A stretch of 64,000 nt of DNA from Cryomorpha sp963748925. GTDB lineage: Bacteria; Bacteroidota; Bacteroidia; Flavobacteriales_D; Cryomorphaceae. Below the pieces are notes generated by a model, which was given only the letters and a program-made list of their open reading frames with translations, had not been told where the DNA came from and did not search any database. Where the stretch lies: NCBI GenBank assembly GCA_963748925.1, contig CAVVKG010000009.1, positions 372,001 through 436,000 of the forward strand. The letters are read 5' to 3'. Made by a program: the position numbers and the translations under genes. This document shows, in pieces, positions 1 to 9,538 of the stretch (positions within the stretch are counted from its first letter, which is position 1; every line of letters starts with the position of its first letter).

Positions 1-3000
1 GAACCACATGAAGCTTCGAACAAACTTAGCACCAAATCATCTGCGCTAATAGCTTCTAAATTCACAATTACCGCTGTATTATCGCCCGAATTGAAAGAGT
101 AATAAACATCGGGTGAGCTTGATTCGCAGGCGTCTGCTCCAGAAGAGGTGGCACCAGTTGTAGTGCCAATCGTTTCGTTTCCTTCACAATCGTTGTGTTG
201 ATTTACCGAGAGTACCTCAGCATCACCACAATCATCATTGTCAGGAACGGGACATTCCAGAGTAATAGTAAAATCGCTCACACCATTTCCAAAATAGTCA
301 TAGACTTGAAGTAATATTTCCGTTGCTGTACCCACTGTTACTTCTACGGTTTCTGCAATCCCCGAAGAGAGTCCGCTATCAGAACAGTCTAATTCGGTAA
401 GTTCACCATCACAATTACCTGCATAGGCTGCTAAAACACCATCAAATTGATCACCATTTACCGTAATGGAATATGTACTATTAGCTTCTGCTGTAAAGGT
501 AAAAAATACATCATTTTGAGAACCGTTGGTACAAGTGGGACTTCCGATACTGCTTTGGGTAGCACCGGCACTACTTCCAGAGAAGCTTTCTCCACAAACT
601 AAGCTGCGGGCTTCACATGGATCGTCGTAAGGTAAATTTGCGCACGATACAATTAACGTAAACTCACCTCCCGTAGAAGACCAATCATAGGTTTGGATAT
701 ATACAGTACGATTGAAAGCTACGGAAAAATTAATTGTTTCAATCAGGCCAGTACCAATTCCAACATCTGAGCAATCCAATTCTGTTAAAGAGCCTGAGCA
801 AGAGCCCGTATACGCCGCTATTATTCCGTCATAGTTGGATCCATTTACAGTTACGGTGTAATTAACTCCGGCAATAGCTTCTAATTTATAAAAGACGTCG
901 CTATCGGTGCCAGATCCACAACTAGGCACTCCTACTACACTTGAAGCGGCTCCAACAGTAGATCCATTTACCGTTTCGCCACAGCTAATAAGCTGTGCAT
1001 CACAAGGGTCTTCATTCGCAAAAACACAATCAAGGGTAATATTAAAATCACCTTCGGTTGCTGACCAATCATAAGTCTGAATGTAAATGACACCATCTTC
1101 TTCTGCAGTATATTCAATTGTTTCTGCAATATTTGGGCTAAAACCATTGTCAGCGCAGGCTAACTCTGTAAGTGGCCCAAAGCAAAAACCACTGTATATG
1201 GCAAGTACACCATCGTAATTTTCTCCATTTACAGTTATGGTATAAGTGTTTCCTTCGGTTGCATTAAACGAGTAAAACACATCATTTTCAGTACCAGCGC
1301 TACAAGAGGGCTCTCCGAGAATGCTGGGTATTGCGTTAACCGTCGTTCCCTCTAAATTATCTCCACAGTTTATAGTAATTGCATTGCAAATAGCGTCATT
1401 TCCAGGTGGTGTTGCGCCTTCCTGGATAGAAAAGTTTTGATTTGAAATATCAAAAAAGATGTTTCCATTTCCTTTTACTTTAATTCTGGCCGTAGAAGTA
1501 ACAATCTCGGGCATTGTAACACTTGCGCTTCCATCATTTGCAGTGCTGGCTACTAGCAATGTTGGGTATGTAAAACCACCATCTGTAGAGAGATAGATGC
1601 TTACATTACTGCAACTAACAGGCGACGCAGTTGTATTAGCCACATCCCAAGTTACGGTTTGGGTGCTCCCGCTAGTCCAACTAACTGATGAATTTGGGGA
1701 AGTAACTACAAAGGGTCCTGAATTTCCCGCAACGTCAAATGAGATTTGGGCATCGTTTACAGCCCCATTTGTATAGAGATCGCGAACTGTAAGCCTAAAG
1801 GTCAAATCACGAGCATATGTAGGAAGCAGTTCGCCAATAACTGTAGTATTATTTACCAGATCAGAAATGCGTGGAAAAACCCGAGTGGGACTTGAGGTTG
1901 GAGACCAGGATCTAAAAATTGGGGCGTTACCACTTGGGTTAGTTAAATTATTATCGCCGGCCGCAGTAGCCGGTCCGAGATCATACTGCTCCCAGCAGTA
2001 GGTCATAGCGTCGTTGTTTGGGTCAGTAGCGCTAGCTGTAAGTTCAAAAGGAGTAGACCTTGGAATAAAGAAACCACCTGAAGGCATGGTAATTACAGGT
2101 GGAGTGTTAATTGCATCTGTAATAGTAGCACACGAATTTCCATTTCCGTCTACAGAATAGGTGCGCATTTGGTTATAGCTATGATTATGAAAATGATCAT
2201 CACTATTGCTTTGTAAGTTAGGTGAGCATATTCCGGCGTAACCCATTATTGTAGATGCTGATCCTGGTTCGAAAGCAGATGATGACGTACGGTTACATGA
2301 GTTATTTTGCGTGTGTGTCGCATCCCATTGATGCCCCATTTCGTGAGATACATAATCCACATCAAACGGGTCGCCAATAGGGCTTGCCTGCCCGGTTACT
2401 CCACGAGCTTTAGAGCCGTTATTACAAACTACACCTAAGCCTGCAATTCCACCGCCACCGGTGCTAAATACATGCCCAATATCGTAATTTGCAGAGCCAA
2501 TAATAGCATCGACTTTAGCTTGGTTTTCACCCAGCATAGCACTACCGCTATTATTGGTATAACCATCGGTAATAGCATTTAGGAAAATGAGGTCATCATT
2601 ATTTGCAACAAGCAGCATTCTAAGGCTTAATTCGCTTCTGAAAATACCGTTTACACGACTCATTGTAGTGGTCATTGCCGATAAAACTAAAGGCACTGTT
2701 CCACCGTGAAACTGCGCATATTCACCAGTACAAGCTAATGCTAATTGATAGGTACGAAGTTCAGTACCATTTGAGGCCTGTGGAAATGGAACATCTCCAC
2801 TATTATTTGCATTTTGTCCATTTACAGGAACTTCTCCTGCATTACCAGGTTGTGGAAGCCCAATATCATCTGTACCGCATGAAGGTATTACTTTAGAATT
2901 GGCTTTGAAAAACGATTCACGTGTGTAAACAATATACGTGTTGAGCTCACCGGGTGCGATGGGGTCAATATAGTACGACTTTCCATCCCTTAAAATTTGA

Positions 3001-3395
3001 GCGTGAAATCCTTTTAGGGTAAAATCAAGACTTATTTGAGCGTTCGCATAATCTCCTGTTCCTATTCCTACAAAGGTTCGAATATTTGGGTAGCTCTCCT
3101 GAAGTTCTAGCTCCATTACAGATTCTTCAACAATTTTAAATCCGGCTCTTGCTCCATCAGGAGTTGGGAGCTGAAGAATGTAATTTGATTCCCGAACTGA
3201 AGTTCCTTCGCCCGGAGCAGCAAGTAGCTGAGCCTTTAAGCTTTCAAAATCTACCGACATGGTGCGGTAGGCAGCCGGTACAATTTGTTGATCATCTCTT
3301 TTTGGATCAGGTATATCGGCCCATTGGGTAGATTGGCCTATAAGTAAAGTGCTCACCAAAATGGCAATAAATGTGGATAGTAAAAATTTAGTCAT
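1..3395 (-). CDS. Secreted M12B-like (reprolysin-type) zinc metallopeptidase with C-terminal repeats, partial
   Basis: The reading frame is open from ATG at 3395 to the left edge (1131 codons, no stop), so the C-terminus is missing. It begins with a Sec signal peptide (MTKFLLSTFIAILVSTLLIG). A pro-region of roughly 170-200 residues precedes a catalytic domain with zinc motif HEMGHQWDATH at residues 351-361 (complement of 2313-2345) and a Met-turn IMGYAGI around residue 384. This combination is typical of the metzincin M12B family. From about residue 670 to the edge there are four tandem copies, about 125 residues each, of a Cys-containing beta module (core pattern YDGVLA.Y.G.C..LTEL.C.D). These probably serve for adhesion, or as a stalk ahead of a T9SS tail outside the window. 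Likely role: extracellular protein degradation. The catalytic assignment is strong; substrate and secretion route are inferred. Confidence 0.85.
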   Translation of the reverse strand, partial: MTKFLLSTFIAILVSTLLIGQSTQWADIPDPKRDDQQIVPAAYRTMSVDFESLKAQLLAAPGEGTSVRESNYILQLPTPDGARAGFKIVEESVMELELQESYPNIRTFVGIGTGDYANAQISLDFTLKGFHAQILRDGKSYYIDPIAPGELNTYIVYTRESFFKANSKVIPSCGTDDIGLPQPGNAGEVPVNGQNANNSGDVPFPQASNGTELRTYQLALACTGEYAQFHGGTVPLVLSAMTTTMSRVNGIFRSELSLRMLLVANNDDLIFLNAITDGYTNNSGSAMLGENQAKVDAIIGSANYDIGHVFSTGGGGIAGLGVVCNNGSKARGVTGQASPIGDPFDVDYVSHEMGHQWDATHTQNNSCNRTSSSAFEPGSASTIMGYAGICSPNLQSNSDDHFHNHSYNQMRTYSVDGNGNSCATITDAINTPPVITMPSGGFFIPRSTPFELTASATDPNNDAMTYCWEQYDLGPATAAGDNNLTNPSGNAPIFRSWSPTSSPTRVFPRISDLVNNTTVIGELLPTYARDLTFRLTVRDLYTNGAVNDAQISFDVAGNSGPFVVTSPNSSVSWTSGSTQTVTWDVANTTASPVSCSNVSIYLSTDGGFTYPTLLVASTANDGSASVTMPEIVTSTARIKVKGNGNIFFDISNQNFSIQEGATPPGNDAICNAITINCGDNLEGTTVNAIPSILGEPSCSAGTENDVFYSFNATEGNTYTITVNGENYDGVLAIYSGFCFGPLTELACADNGFSPNIAETIEYTAEEDGVIYIQTYDWSATEGDFNITLDCVFANEDPCDAQLISCGETVNGSTVGAASSVVGVPSCGSGTDSDVFYKLEAIAGVNYTVTVNGSNYDGIIAAYTGSCSGSLTELDCSDVGIGTGLIETINFSVAFNRTVYIQTYDWSSTGGEFTLIVSCANLPYDDPCEARSLVCGESFSGSSAGATQSSIGSPTCTNGSQNDVFFTFTAEANSTYSITVNGDQFDGVLAAYAGNCDGELTELDCSDSGLSSGIAETVEVTVGTATEILLQVYDYFGNGVSDFTITLECPVPDNDDCGDAEVLSVNQHNDCEGNETIGTTTGATSSGADACESSSPDVYYSFNSGDNTAVIVNLEAISADDLVLSLFEASCG

Positions 3396-3911
3396 GGTTA
3401 AATGAATTAAGATTGGTTAAAATGGAAGTATGAAGTAAAATGAATATTCGAGTTCTGCCGTAAACTACCAGAATAGCCAGGAAATAAAGCAAGGAAGCTG
3501 CTTTGGATCCGCGAATTTGAATCTTCGGGGACAAGATTAAGTGGGTTAATAAGGGCCATTCGAGGTACGCGGTTTGGTTAGGCCGGGTTGAGCCTTTGCT
3601 AAAAGAGATCTGGTTTAAGAATCACTTTTAACGGTTAAATTAATTGGTTTTATAGCATAATATGCTTTCAAACTTAATAAAAAATTCGATAAATAGTAAA
3701 GAGGAGATGATAAAACGGCCAAAAAAGCAGACAAATAGCAATTATTTGCTATCTATCTAGCTGATATTTCTGAGTGTTTTCCTTGAGGTTGTTGAGTTTC
3801 AACGATCGGTTCAATATATGTAAAAGTTAGTCCGATATAATTGAGGAGATAAACATTTCCGGGGACTTCATGGTTAATTATTTTGTCTAAACAAACTTTA
3901 TAATACACTAT
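3396..3911. other. 516-bp AT-rich intergenic region between divergent genes
   Basis: No convincing ORF lies here. A minus-strand -7-like box CAAACTTA (TAAGTTTG on the minus strand) is at 3669-3676, without a clear -33 partner; it could serve the metallopeptidase gene with a leader of about 270 nt. A perfect 7-bp inverted repeat (ATAGCAA, 4-nt loop, TTGCTAT) is at 3735-3752, possibly an operator. Nothing else is supportable. Confidence 0.4.
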
Positions 3912-4172
3912 ATGGAACCGATGATCGTAGTACTCAAAAGAATGATTGAAAAGGAAAAGAATTTTGCGTATTCATCACATGGAGATGCCACACTCTCACA
4001 AGTATTGCAGGAAGGAACAAGTCTAAAAAAGAACCGAACCGATGCTGAAAGGGCTGCAGGTCAAGATTATAGAGTACGTGTCCCCAGTGACCAGGAAAGT
4101 CAGGATAGGTTGCTGGAACAAGGAAAAATAAAGGTGTGGGATCTTAAAAAAGAACTTGATAGGATAGAGTAG
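3912..4172 (+). CDS. Hypothetical protein, 86 aa
   Basis: I do not recognise this protein. It is short, highly charged and soluble, with no signal peptide or membrane segment; the C-terminal half is rich in Glu, Lys, Arg and Gln and probably helical. The start could be ATG 3912 or the third codon, ATG 3921. It is followed within 30 bp by a strong terminator, which supports a real transcription unit. It lies alone between a divergent metallopeptidase gene and a minus-strand tRNA. A possible AT-rich promoter around 3870-3890 is too weak to assign. Confidence 0.5.
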   Translation: MEPMIVVLKRMIEKEKNFAYSSHGDATLSQVLQEGTSLKKNRTDAERAAGQDYRVRVPSDQESQDRLLEQGKIKVWDLKKELDRIE

Positions 4173-4197
4173 TATTCGCTCTGATCATATATTAATT

Positions 4198-4233
4198 AAA
4201 AAAGGCTTTCCTGAATTTCAGAAAAGCCTTTTT
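4198..4233 (+). terminator. Rho-independent terminator after the 86-aa gene
   Basis: AAAAGGCTTT and AAAGCCTTTTT arms with an inner CTGAA/TTCAG stem form a long hairpin ending in a T-run. The A-run on the other side means it may also end minus-strand transcription leaving the tRNA gene at 4240-4313. Confidence 0.85.
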
Positions 4234-4239
4234 AAGAAG

Positions 4240-4313
4240 TGGGCCCAGAAGGACTTGAACCTTCGACCTTCAGATTATGAGTCTGCTGCTCTAACCACCT
4301 GAGCTATGGGCCC
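4240..4313 (-). tRNA. tRNA with anticodon CAT (Met or lysidine-modified Ile2)
   Basis: On the minus strand a full cloverleaf is visible: acceptor stem GGGCCCA/TGGGCCC with discriminator A, D-arm AGCTCAGGTGGTTAGAGC, anticodon stem CAGA/TCTG around loop CTCATAA, and T-arm GAAGG-TTCAAGT-CCTTC. CCA is not encoded. The CAT anticodon and A73 fit both elongator Met and the TilS-modified Ile2 tRNA, which I cannot separate by eye. Initiator Met is less likely because the first acceptor pair (G-C) is matched. Confidence 0.95.
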
Positions 4314-4473
4314 CAAAATGTTTGGGCTGCAAAATTAGTTTTTCCATCTGTTTCCTGCAACATCAAATCAAGTTTAAATCAAACTTTCTTAAATATCATT
4401 AATAAACCAATTGGGTTCATAATTCCTATTAATATTGTGCTAAATTTAGTTTGAGGATAATAGCTTTACACCC

Positions 4474-5361
4474 ATGAATCTTGAAAACGAATATTTAACC
4501 GCCGCCTGGCTCAAGGCTATCCGCGAGCATATTGATCCAATGGCCGATATACGGATGATTGGGATAATAGGAGGTGGTAGTATTAATGACGCGAGAAGAG
4601 TAGAGGCTTCATGTGGCACCTATTTTGCAAAAATAAACGAGGCAGATCCCTTTCCGGGTATGTTTGAAGCTGAAGCCAAGGGGCTTAAATTTCTTGGGGA
4701 AAACAGCGAATTTCAAATTCCTAAACCCATTGATACCGGAGAGAGCGATGACATTCAGTGGATATTGATGGAATACATAGAGCATTCTTCTAAAAAGCCC
4801 GATTTCTGGGAAAAATTTGGGGTAAGATTGGCTAGAATGCACCGCAACACCAATGAAAATTTTGGTGCTGACACCGATAATTACTTGGGCAATTTGCCAC
4901 AGAAAAACAGCTTCAAGCCAACATGGGCAGAGTTTTTTGCCGAGAACAGAATTGGACCACAATTAAAGATGGCCAAAGATAAAGGGCTCGCCAGCGATCA
5001 AATGGTGAAGCTTCTAGAAAAGGTGATGAATAAGGCTGATCGCTATTTCCCGGAAGAGCCGCCAGCTGCAATTCATGGAGATTTGTGGACAGGAAACTTC
5101 TCGACAAATCCATCGGGTGAAGCCACAATATTCGATCCATCTGCCCATTACGGTCATAGGGAAATGGATATTGCCATGAGTAGATTGTTTGGCGGGTTTG
5201 ACGCAAAGTTTTATGACGCCTATAATTCGGAATATCCACTTGAAAAAGGCTGGCAAGAAAGGTTGCCTATTGCCGATCTTTATCCGCTACTTGCTCATCT
5301 CAATATTTTCGGCGGCACCTATGCTTACCAAATAATGAATATTTTAAGACGGAATGCATAG
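4474..5361 (+). CDS. Fructosamine kinase family protein
   Basis: A 295-aa protein with the aminoglycoside-phosphotransferase fold of the FN3K/YniA family, which phosphorylates ketosamines such as fructosamine-lysine and ribulosamines and so promotes protein deglycation. Visible marks are the N-terminal glycine-rich nucleotide region GIIGGGSINDARRVE with the following K of YFAKINEADPF, an ELM-like YIEHSS hinge, the catalytic loop HGDLWTGN, and the metal-binding DPSAHYGHREMDIAMSRLF. Length matches the family. It starts at ATG 4474. No neighbouring gene shares its pathway; it converges with the pdeM-type gene. Confidence 0.92.
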   Translation: MNLENEYLTAAWLKAIREHIDPMADIRMIGIIGGGSINDARRVEASCGTYFAKINEADPFPGMFEAEAKGLKFLGENSEFQIPKPIDTGESDDIQWILMEYIEHSSKKPDFWEKFGVRLARMHRNTNENFGADTDNYLGNLPQKNSFKPTWAEFFAENRIGPQLKMAKDKGLASDQMVKLLEKVMNKADRYFPEEPPAAIHGDLWTGNFSTNPSGEATIFDPSAHYGHREMDIAMSRLFGGFDAKFYDAYNSEYPLEKGWQERLPIADLYPLLAHLNIFGGTYAYQIMNILRRNA

Positions 5362-5377
5362 ACTTCGTCGAGCCTGA

Positions 5378-6007
5378 TTAGCGCACCTCTACGATTTCAT
5401 TTCCGGTCGAGACAAATATCCGGTCTTCTTTTACGGGCTTTATTTTATACAAACCGGTAAACGCTCCAAAAGAGGGAAAAACTCCCACCTCAGTTCCGAA
5501 ATAAAAGCAGGGAAGGGTCATTCTTTGCCGGCCTGTTCCTCTCAGGCTTACGCCCGGATGAATGTGGCCGTGAATATTGTAAAGCTCTGTTTTTACCGCA
5601 TCGTGTGTAAACAAAAATGGTCCCATTCCAAGTTCGTCAACAACTTTTAAACCCGACTCAATAAAAAGACTTTCAGGGAGAATGTCGTGATTGCCTTTTA
5701 CCAATACAAATTCCACTTTTGGGAAACCCCGGAGAAAATCTACAAAAACATCCCATGAGGCGTTGAGGTGGCTGTGGAATAGATCCCCCAAAAAAATAAC
5801 TTGCTTTGGTTTGTGCGTCAGGATAATATCGGCCAGTCGCCAAAGATTATCTTTATCCGCATTTGCAGGGGCCTGAATCCCGTTTTTACGAAAATGGGTA
5901 ATCTTACCAATATGCAAATCGGCGATAAGCAAAGCTTTTTGGTTTTCCCAAAACGCAGCGTACTCCTTTAACAGAATGAATTGCTCTCCTTTTAAATCGA
6001 CTTTCAT
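5378..6007 (-). CDS. pdeM: Ligase-associated DNA damage response endonuclease PdeM (metallophosphoesterase)
   Basis: A calcineurin-like phosphoesterase of about 209 aa with the family metal motifs in order: LIADLHIGK (DxH), GDLFHS, GNHD and GHIHPG. Proteins of this type accompany an Lhr-like helicase, a beta-CASP exonuclease and an ATP-dependent ligase in the bacterial ligase-associated DNA repair set. I place the start at ATG 6007, two bases after the helicase stop; an in-frame TTG at 6013 overlapping that stop (TTGA) is the alternative. It is the last gene of a minus-strand operon with the helicase and an aldo/keto reductase. The exonuclease and ligase partners are not adjacent but at 17.4-20.0 kb. 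Confidence 0.93.
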   Translation of the reverse strand: MKVDLKGEQFILLKEYAAFWENQKALLIADLHIGKITHFRKNGIQAPANADKDNLWRLADIILTHKPKQVIFLGDLFHSHLNASWDVFVDFLRGFPKVEFVLVKGNHDILPESLFIESGLKVVDELGMGPFLFTHDAVKTELYNIHGHIHPGVSLRGTGRQRMTLPCFYFGTEVGVFPSFGAFTGLYKIKPVKEDRIFVSTGNEIVEVR

Positions 6008-6009
6008 AT

Positions 6010-8454
6010 TCAATCCAAATTTAGCGACATCTTTTTGATCCTGTCTTCCAATTTTTCTGTGGTCATGCGCCCGCGAAGCCGGTCTACAAGAATAGGGAAT
6101 GCGAAAGGTGTGGGCTGCTCCGGATACACAAGTTTTATTTCTAGCTTATTAATGCGATTAAGTGCTTGCCTCAGCCGTAATTCTTCGATTTGAAATTCCA
6201 TTACCTCACTGAAAGCTTGTTTATACAACAAACTCTCCGACTCAAAATCTTTGAAGACATCAAAAAAGAGTCCTGATGAGGATTGAAGGTGCTTTTCTTT
6301 TTGATATTTTCCCGGAAAGCCTTTAAAAACCAGACCTGCAATACTGGCAATATCGCGAAACCTGCGTCTAGCCATTTCGCTTTTATTTAAACTCGATTGA
6401 ATATCCTGAGTGAGGTGGTCGGCTGAGAAGATATCAGAATCCAACCCTGCTTCTATGGGAATATCCTGATCTGAAAGGAGTTCAAACCCGTAATCATTCA
6501 GGGCAATACTGAAGCTTATTGGCTTAAAAAGGGATAGGCGAAAAGCCAGAAGGTAGGCTATGGCCTCGTGCACAAATCTACCTTCAAACGGAAAAACAAA
6601 AAGGTGATACCCTTCTTTTGTCTTGATTTTCTCAATCAGGAAAGTTTTATCTGTAGGCACAAGCGATAAGGCCGCTTGCTTTTCAATAATAGGTTTAACA
6701 GCTAGTAGCTCTGGATCGCTATAATTTCCTTTTGCGAGCTCATCAATTTTAAAGCGCAAATTTTCTGAGAGCATCGCGCTCAAAGGCATTCTTCCTCCCT
6801 GCCAACTGGGAATTGTGCCTTTCTGCTTTTTGCTAATCTTCACCACCACCGTCATTTCCTTCACCCGAATTAACTCCAGCGGTCTGCCGGCAAACCAGAA
6901 GGTATCGCCCGGTGACATTTTTGAGATAAACCACTCCTCGATACTTCCAAGATACCCGCCTTTTTGAAATTTCACCTTAAGCATGGAGTCACTTACGATG
7001 GCACCTATTGAGAGCCTGTGGCGCATGGCGGTTCTGCGGTCGTTTACACGAAATAGTCCGTCGGCCTCGATTTCAACTTTTTTAAATTCGTCGTAGGCAT
7101 CAAGCGAATCGCCACCGCGGGTAATGAAGGCCAAGGCCCATTCCCACTCATCTTCAGAAATGCTCGAAAAGGAATAGGTGGATTGCACTTCCGTGAATAT
7201 TTTATGCGGATAAAAGCCCTTTCCAACTGCTAACGTAATAAGGTACTGCACCAATACATCAAAACTTCTGATGTAGGGAGTTCTGTTTTCCATATCGCCA
7301 CGTTTAATGGCGCGTTTTAGAGCAGCACATTCAATGAGCTGCAAAGCATTGGTCGGTAAAAAATAAATTTCACTTGGCTTACCCGGGGCATGGCCACTGC
7401 GGCCGGCTCTTTGCACAAAGCGAGCCACCCCTTTAGGGCTTCCTATCTGAACAATAGTTTCCACCGGTCTGAAGTCCACCCCCAAATCGAGGCTACTGGT
7501 GCACACCACACATTTCAGGCGACCTTCATGGAGCGCAATCTCAACCCAATCGCGTAACTCGCGACTTATTGATCCATGATGCATGGCTATTAAACCTGCC
7601 AGGCCGGGTTCTATCGATAGCAAATGCTGATACCAGATTTCCGCCTGAGACCGTGTATTGGTGAAAACCAGCGTGCTCTTGCTCTTTTCAATAATCGGCA
7701 ATAAGTCGCCGGCGAGCTTAATTCCCAAATGTCCTGCCTTCGCATAGGTTTCAATAGATTCTGGAATAATCGGCACTATCCGGATATCTTTTTTAATGTT
7801 CGCTTTTACGAAAACAGCCTTTTTTCGGCTTTCGCCCAATAGTACGTCCATCGCTTGATCCATATTACCAATCGTTGCCGAAACACCCCATACCTGAAGT
7901 CTGGAAACACTCCGCAGCCGGCTAATGGCAAGCTCCAAAAGAACGGCTCGTTTAGAGCCCATTAACTCATGCCATTCATCAGCAACGATAAATTGAAGCG
8001 ATGAAAAATAGTCTGTATATCCTTTGGAAGCTATAAGCAGATGCAAGCTTTCTGGTGTGGTAATGAGCACTTGCGGAGCTTTACGTCTTTGTGCTTGACG
8101 CTGGGAACTTGAGGTGTCTCCAGTGCGAATAGCGATATTCCATGGAATGTCATTTTCAACACAGAAAGCCTCACATGCAGATTTGATGTCGCGTGTGAGC
8201 GCTCGGATGGGTGTTATCCAGATTATTTTAAGTCCGGAAGTTTTTTTTGTCTTACCTATGGCCGATTCCCTTAGGCAGCTCAATGCTGCACCAATAAATA
8301 GTGCATAGGTTTTGCCGCTACCGGTAGGAGCATTAAGCACTCCCGATTTGCCATCAAGACAGTCTTTCCAAGTTTCAATCTGAAATGGAAACGCCTGCCA
8401 GTTTCGCACTTTAAACCAGTTTAGCGCAAGGTCAATTTCGGGATACGATTTCAC
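6010..8454 (-). CDS. Ligase-associated DNA damage response DEXH-box helicase (Lhr-like)
   Basis: An 814-aa superfamily 2 helicase. Seen in order: Q-like N-terminal region, Walker A APTGSGKT near residue 45, motif II ADEWHE, SAT motif GVSATIGN, the second RecA domain with VFTNTRSQAE, LDLGVDF and QRAGRSGH, then a winged-helix/Lhr-specific C-terminal half. Length and order match the ligase-associated DEXH helicases. It is expected to unwind or translocate on damaged DNA with the ligase, exonuclease and PdeM. The start is GTG 8454, directly abutting the TAA of the upstream aldo/keto reductase gene (TAAGTG), which suggests translational coupling. pdeM follows immediately. Confidence 0.95.
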   Translation of the reverse strand: MKSYPEIDLALNWFKVRNWQAFPFQIETWKDCLDGKSGVLNAPTGSGKTYALFIGAALSCLRESAIGKTKKTSGLKIIWITPIRALTRDIKSACEAFCVENDIPWNIAIRTGDTSSSQRQAQRRKAPQVLITTPESLHLLIASKGYTDYFSSLQFIVADEWHELMGSKRAVLLELAISRLRSVSRLQVWGVSATIGNMDQAMDVLLGESRKKAVFVKANIKKDIRIVPIIPESIETYAKAGHLGIKLAGDLLPIIEKSKSTLVFTNTRSQAEIWYQHLLSIEPGLAGLIAMHHGSISRELRDWVEIALHEGRLKCVVCTSSLDLGVDFRPVETIVQIGSPKGVARFVQRAGRSGHAPGKPSEIYFLPTNALQLIECAALKRAIKRGDMENRTPYIRSFDVLVQYLITLAVGKGFYPHKIFTEVQSTYSFSSISEDEWEWALAFITRGGDSLDAYDEFKKVEIEADGLFRVNDRRTAMRHRLSIGAIVSDSMLKVKFQKGGYLGSIEEWFISKMSPGDTFWFAGRPLELIRVKEMTVVVKISKKQKGTIPSWQGGRMPLSAMLSENLRFKIDELAKGNYSDPELLAVKPIIEKQAALSLVPTDKTFLIEKIKTKEGYHLFVFPFEGRFVHEAIAYLLAFRLSLFKPISFSIALNDYGFELLSDQDIPIEAGLDSDIFSADHLTQDIQSSLNKSEMARRRFRDIASIAGLVFKGFPGKYQKEKHLQSSSGLFFDVFKDFESESLLYKQAFSEVMEFQIEELRLRQALNRINKLEIKLVYPEQPTPFAFPILVDRLRGRMTTEKLEDRIKKMSLNLD

Positions 8455-9438
8455 TTAGAAGGCCGGATGTTTTGGTTTGTTATCCAGGATTTCTTCAATT
8501 TTTTCCATTGCCTCATCCGTAAGGATGTCTTTTTTATCGGCTGCTTTTAAGTTTTCTTCCAGCTGACTGGTTTTGCTCGCACCTAAAATTACGGTACTTA
8601 CATTTGAGTTTTTCAAACACCAGCTTACACCCAACTGAGGCATGGTCATACCAAGCTCTTTTGCAAAAGCGGTGAGTTTTTTTACTTTCTCAAGAGTCTC
8701 TTTTACAAGTAGTTTGTCTGAAAGCCATGAGAGTTCTGCACGCTTCAAGCGAGATTCTCCTTCTTTTCCATCATTGTATTTTCCCGTAAGAACCCCTGAA
8801 GCGAGCGGGCTCCAGATAGTTGTTCCCATCCCAACAGTTTTATATATCTGGCTAAATTCTGCTTCCACCTTTTGGCGTACAAGCATATTGTATTGTGGCT
8901 GCTCCATAGTGGGGCCTATCAAATTATAGCGTTGAGCCACCAAGTGGGCTTCCATAATTTCCTGGGCACTCCATTCGCTGGTTCCCCAATACATTATTTT
9001 GCCCTGTTGAATTAGATTGTGCATCGTCCAAACCGTTTCTTCAATCGGTGTTTGTTTGTCGGGTCTGTGGCAGTAGTAAAGGTCGAGATAATCAACCTGC
9101 AATCTTTTTAAAGCGGCATTGCAGGCTTCTACCAAATGCTTTCTGTGAAGTCCTTTTTGGGTGGGCAATTCACCTCCTGAACCGAAGAATGCTTTGCTGG
9201 AAAGAATGTAAGTATCGCGAGCCCAGCCCATCTTTTTGAGAATCTCACCCATAACCTCCTCGGATTTACCGTTGGCATAAATTTCCGCATTGTCAAAGAA
9301 GTTGATTCCGGCATCATAGGCCATTTTCATCAAATTCTCTGAAGTATTGTTTTCGATTTGATTTCCAAATGTAATCCATGATCCAAATGACAATTCGCTT
9401 ACCTGAAGCCCTGATTTTCCTAATCTTCTGTATTCCAT
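8455..9438 (-). CDS. Aldo/keto reductase (Kv-beta/YghZ-like)
   Basis: A 327-aa NADPH-dependent aldo/keto reductase. The catalytic tetrad is recognisable: Asp and Tyr in FFDNAEIYANG, Lys in ILSSKAFF, His in YYCHRPD. The N-terminus MEYRRLGKSGLQVSELSFGS and the C-terminal VSTVILGASKTSQLEENL are typical of the K+-channel beta-subunit-like branch, which reduces aldehydes such as methylglyoxal. It is the first gene of the operon leading to helicase and pdeM, so the repair genes probably depend on its promoter at 9511-9538. A functional link to DNA repair is not established; co-transcription is inferred from zero spacing. Confidence 0.93.
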   Translation of the reverse strand: MEYRRLGKSGLQVSELSFGSWITFGNQIENNTSENLMKMAYDAGINFFDNAEIYANGKSEEVMGEILKKMGWARDTYILSSKAFFGSGGELPTQKGLHRKHLVEACNAALKRLQVDYLDLYYCHRPDKQTPIEETVWTMHNLIQQGKIMYWGTSEWSAQEIMEAHLVAQRYNLIGPTMEQPQYNMLVRQKVEAEFSQIYKTVGMGTTIWSPLASGVLTGKYNDGKEGESRLKRAELSWLSDKLLVKETLEKVKKLTAFAKELGMTMPQLGVSWCLKNSNVSTVILGASKTSQLEENLKAADKKDILTDEAMEKIEEILDNKPKHPAF

Positions 9439-9510
9439 ACTTAAAGGGAGCGTACAATATAATACGCTGATTTTAATTTATAAAAATGATGAACCTTTCG
9501 CCGTTACCGG

Positions 9511-9538
9511 CAAACTTAAAAGAATGAGAATCCCTCAA
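9511..9538 (-). promoter_or_regulatory. Promoter of the aldo/keto reductase-helicase-pdeM operon
   Basis: On the minus strand TAAGTTTG (plus strand CAAACTTA, 9511-9518) fits the Bacteroidota -7 consensus TAnnTTTG, and TTG (plus CAA, 9536-9538) lies 17 bp upstream as -33. Transcription would start near 9505, leaving a leader of about 65 nt. A GCCG-TTAC-CGGC inverted repeat sits at the predicted start. Confidence 0.55.

Noticed and set aside
1..1400. Repeats at the left edge considered as a possible CRISPR or satellite array
   Set aside because: They are long degenerate protein-coding repeats of about 375 bp in a single open frame, not short identical DNA repeats with spacers.
4609..5256. Three minus-strand frames of 80-117 codons inside the fructosamine-kinase gene
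   Set aside because: They are antisense to a conserved gene and lack promoters or recognisable domains.
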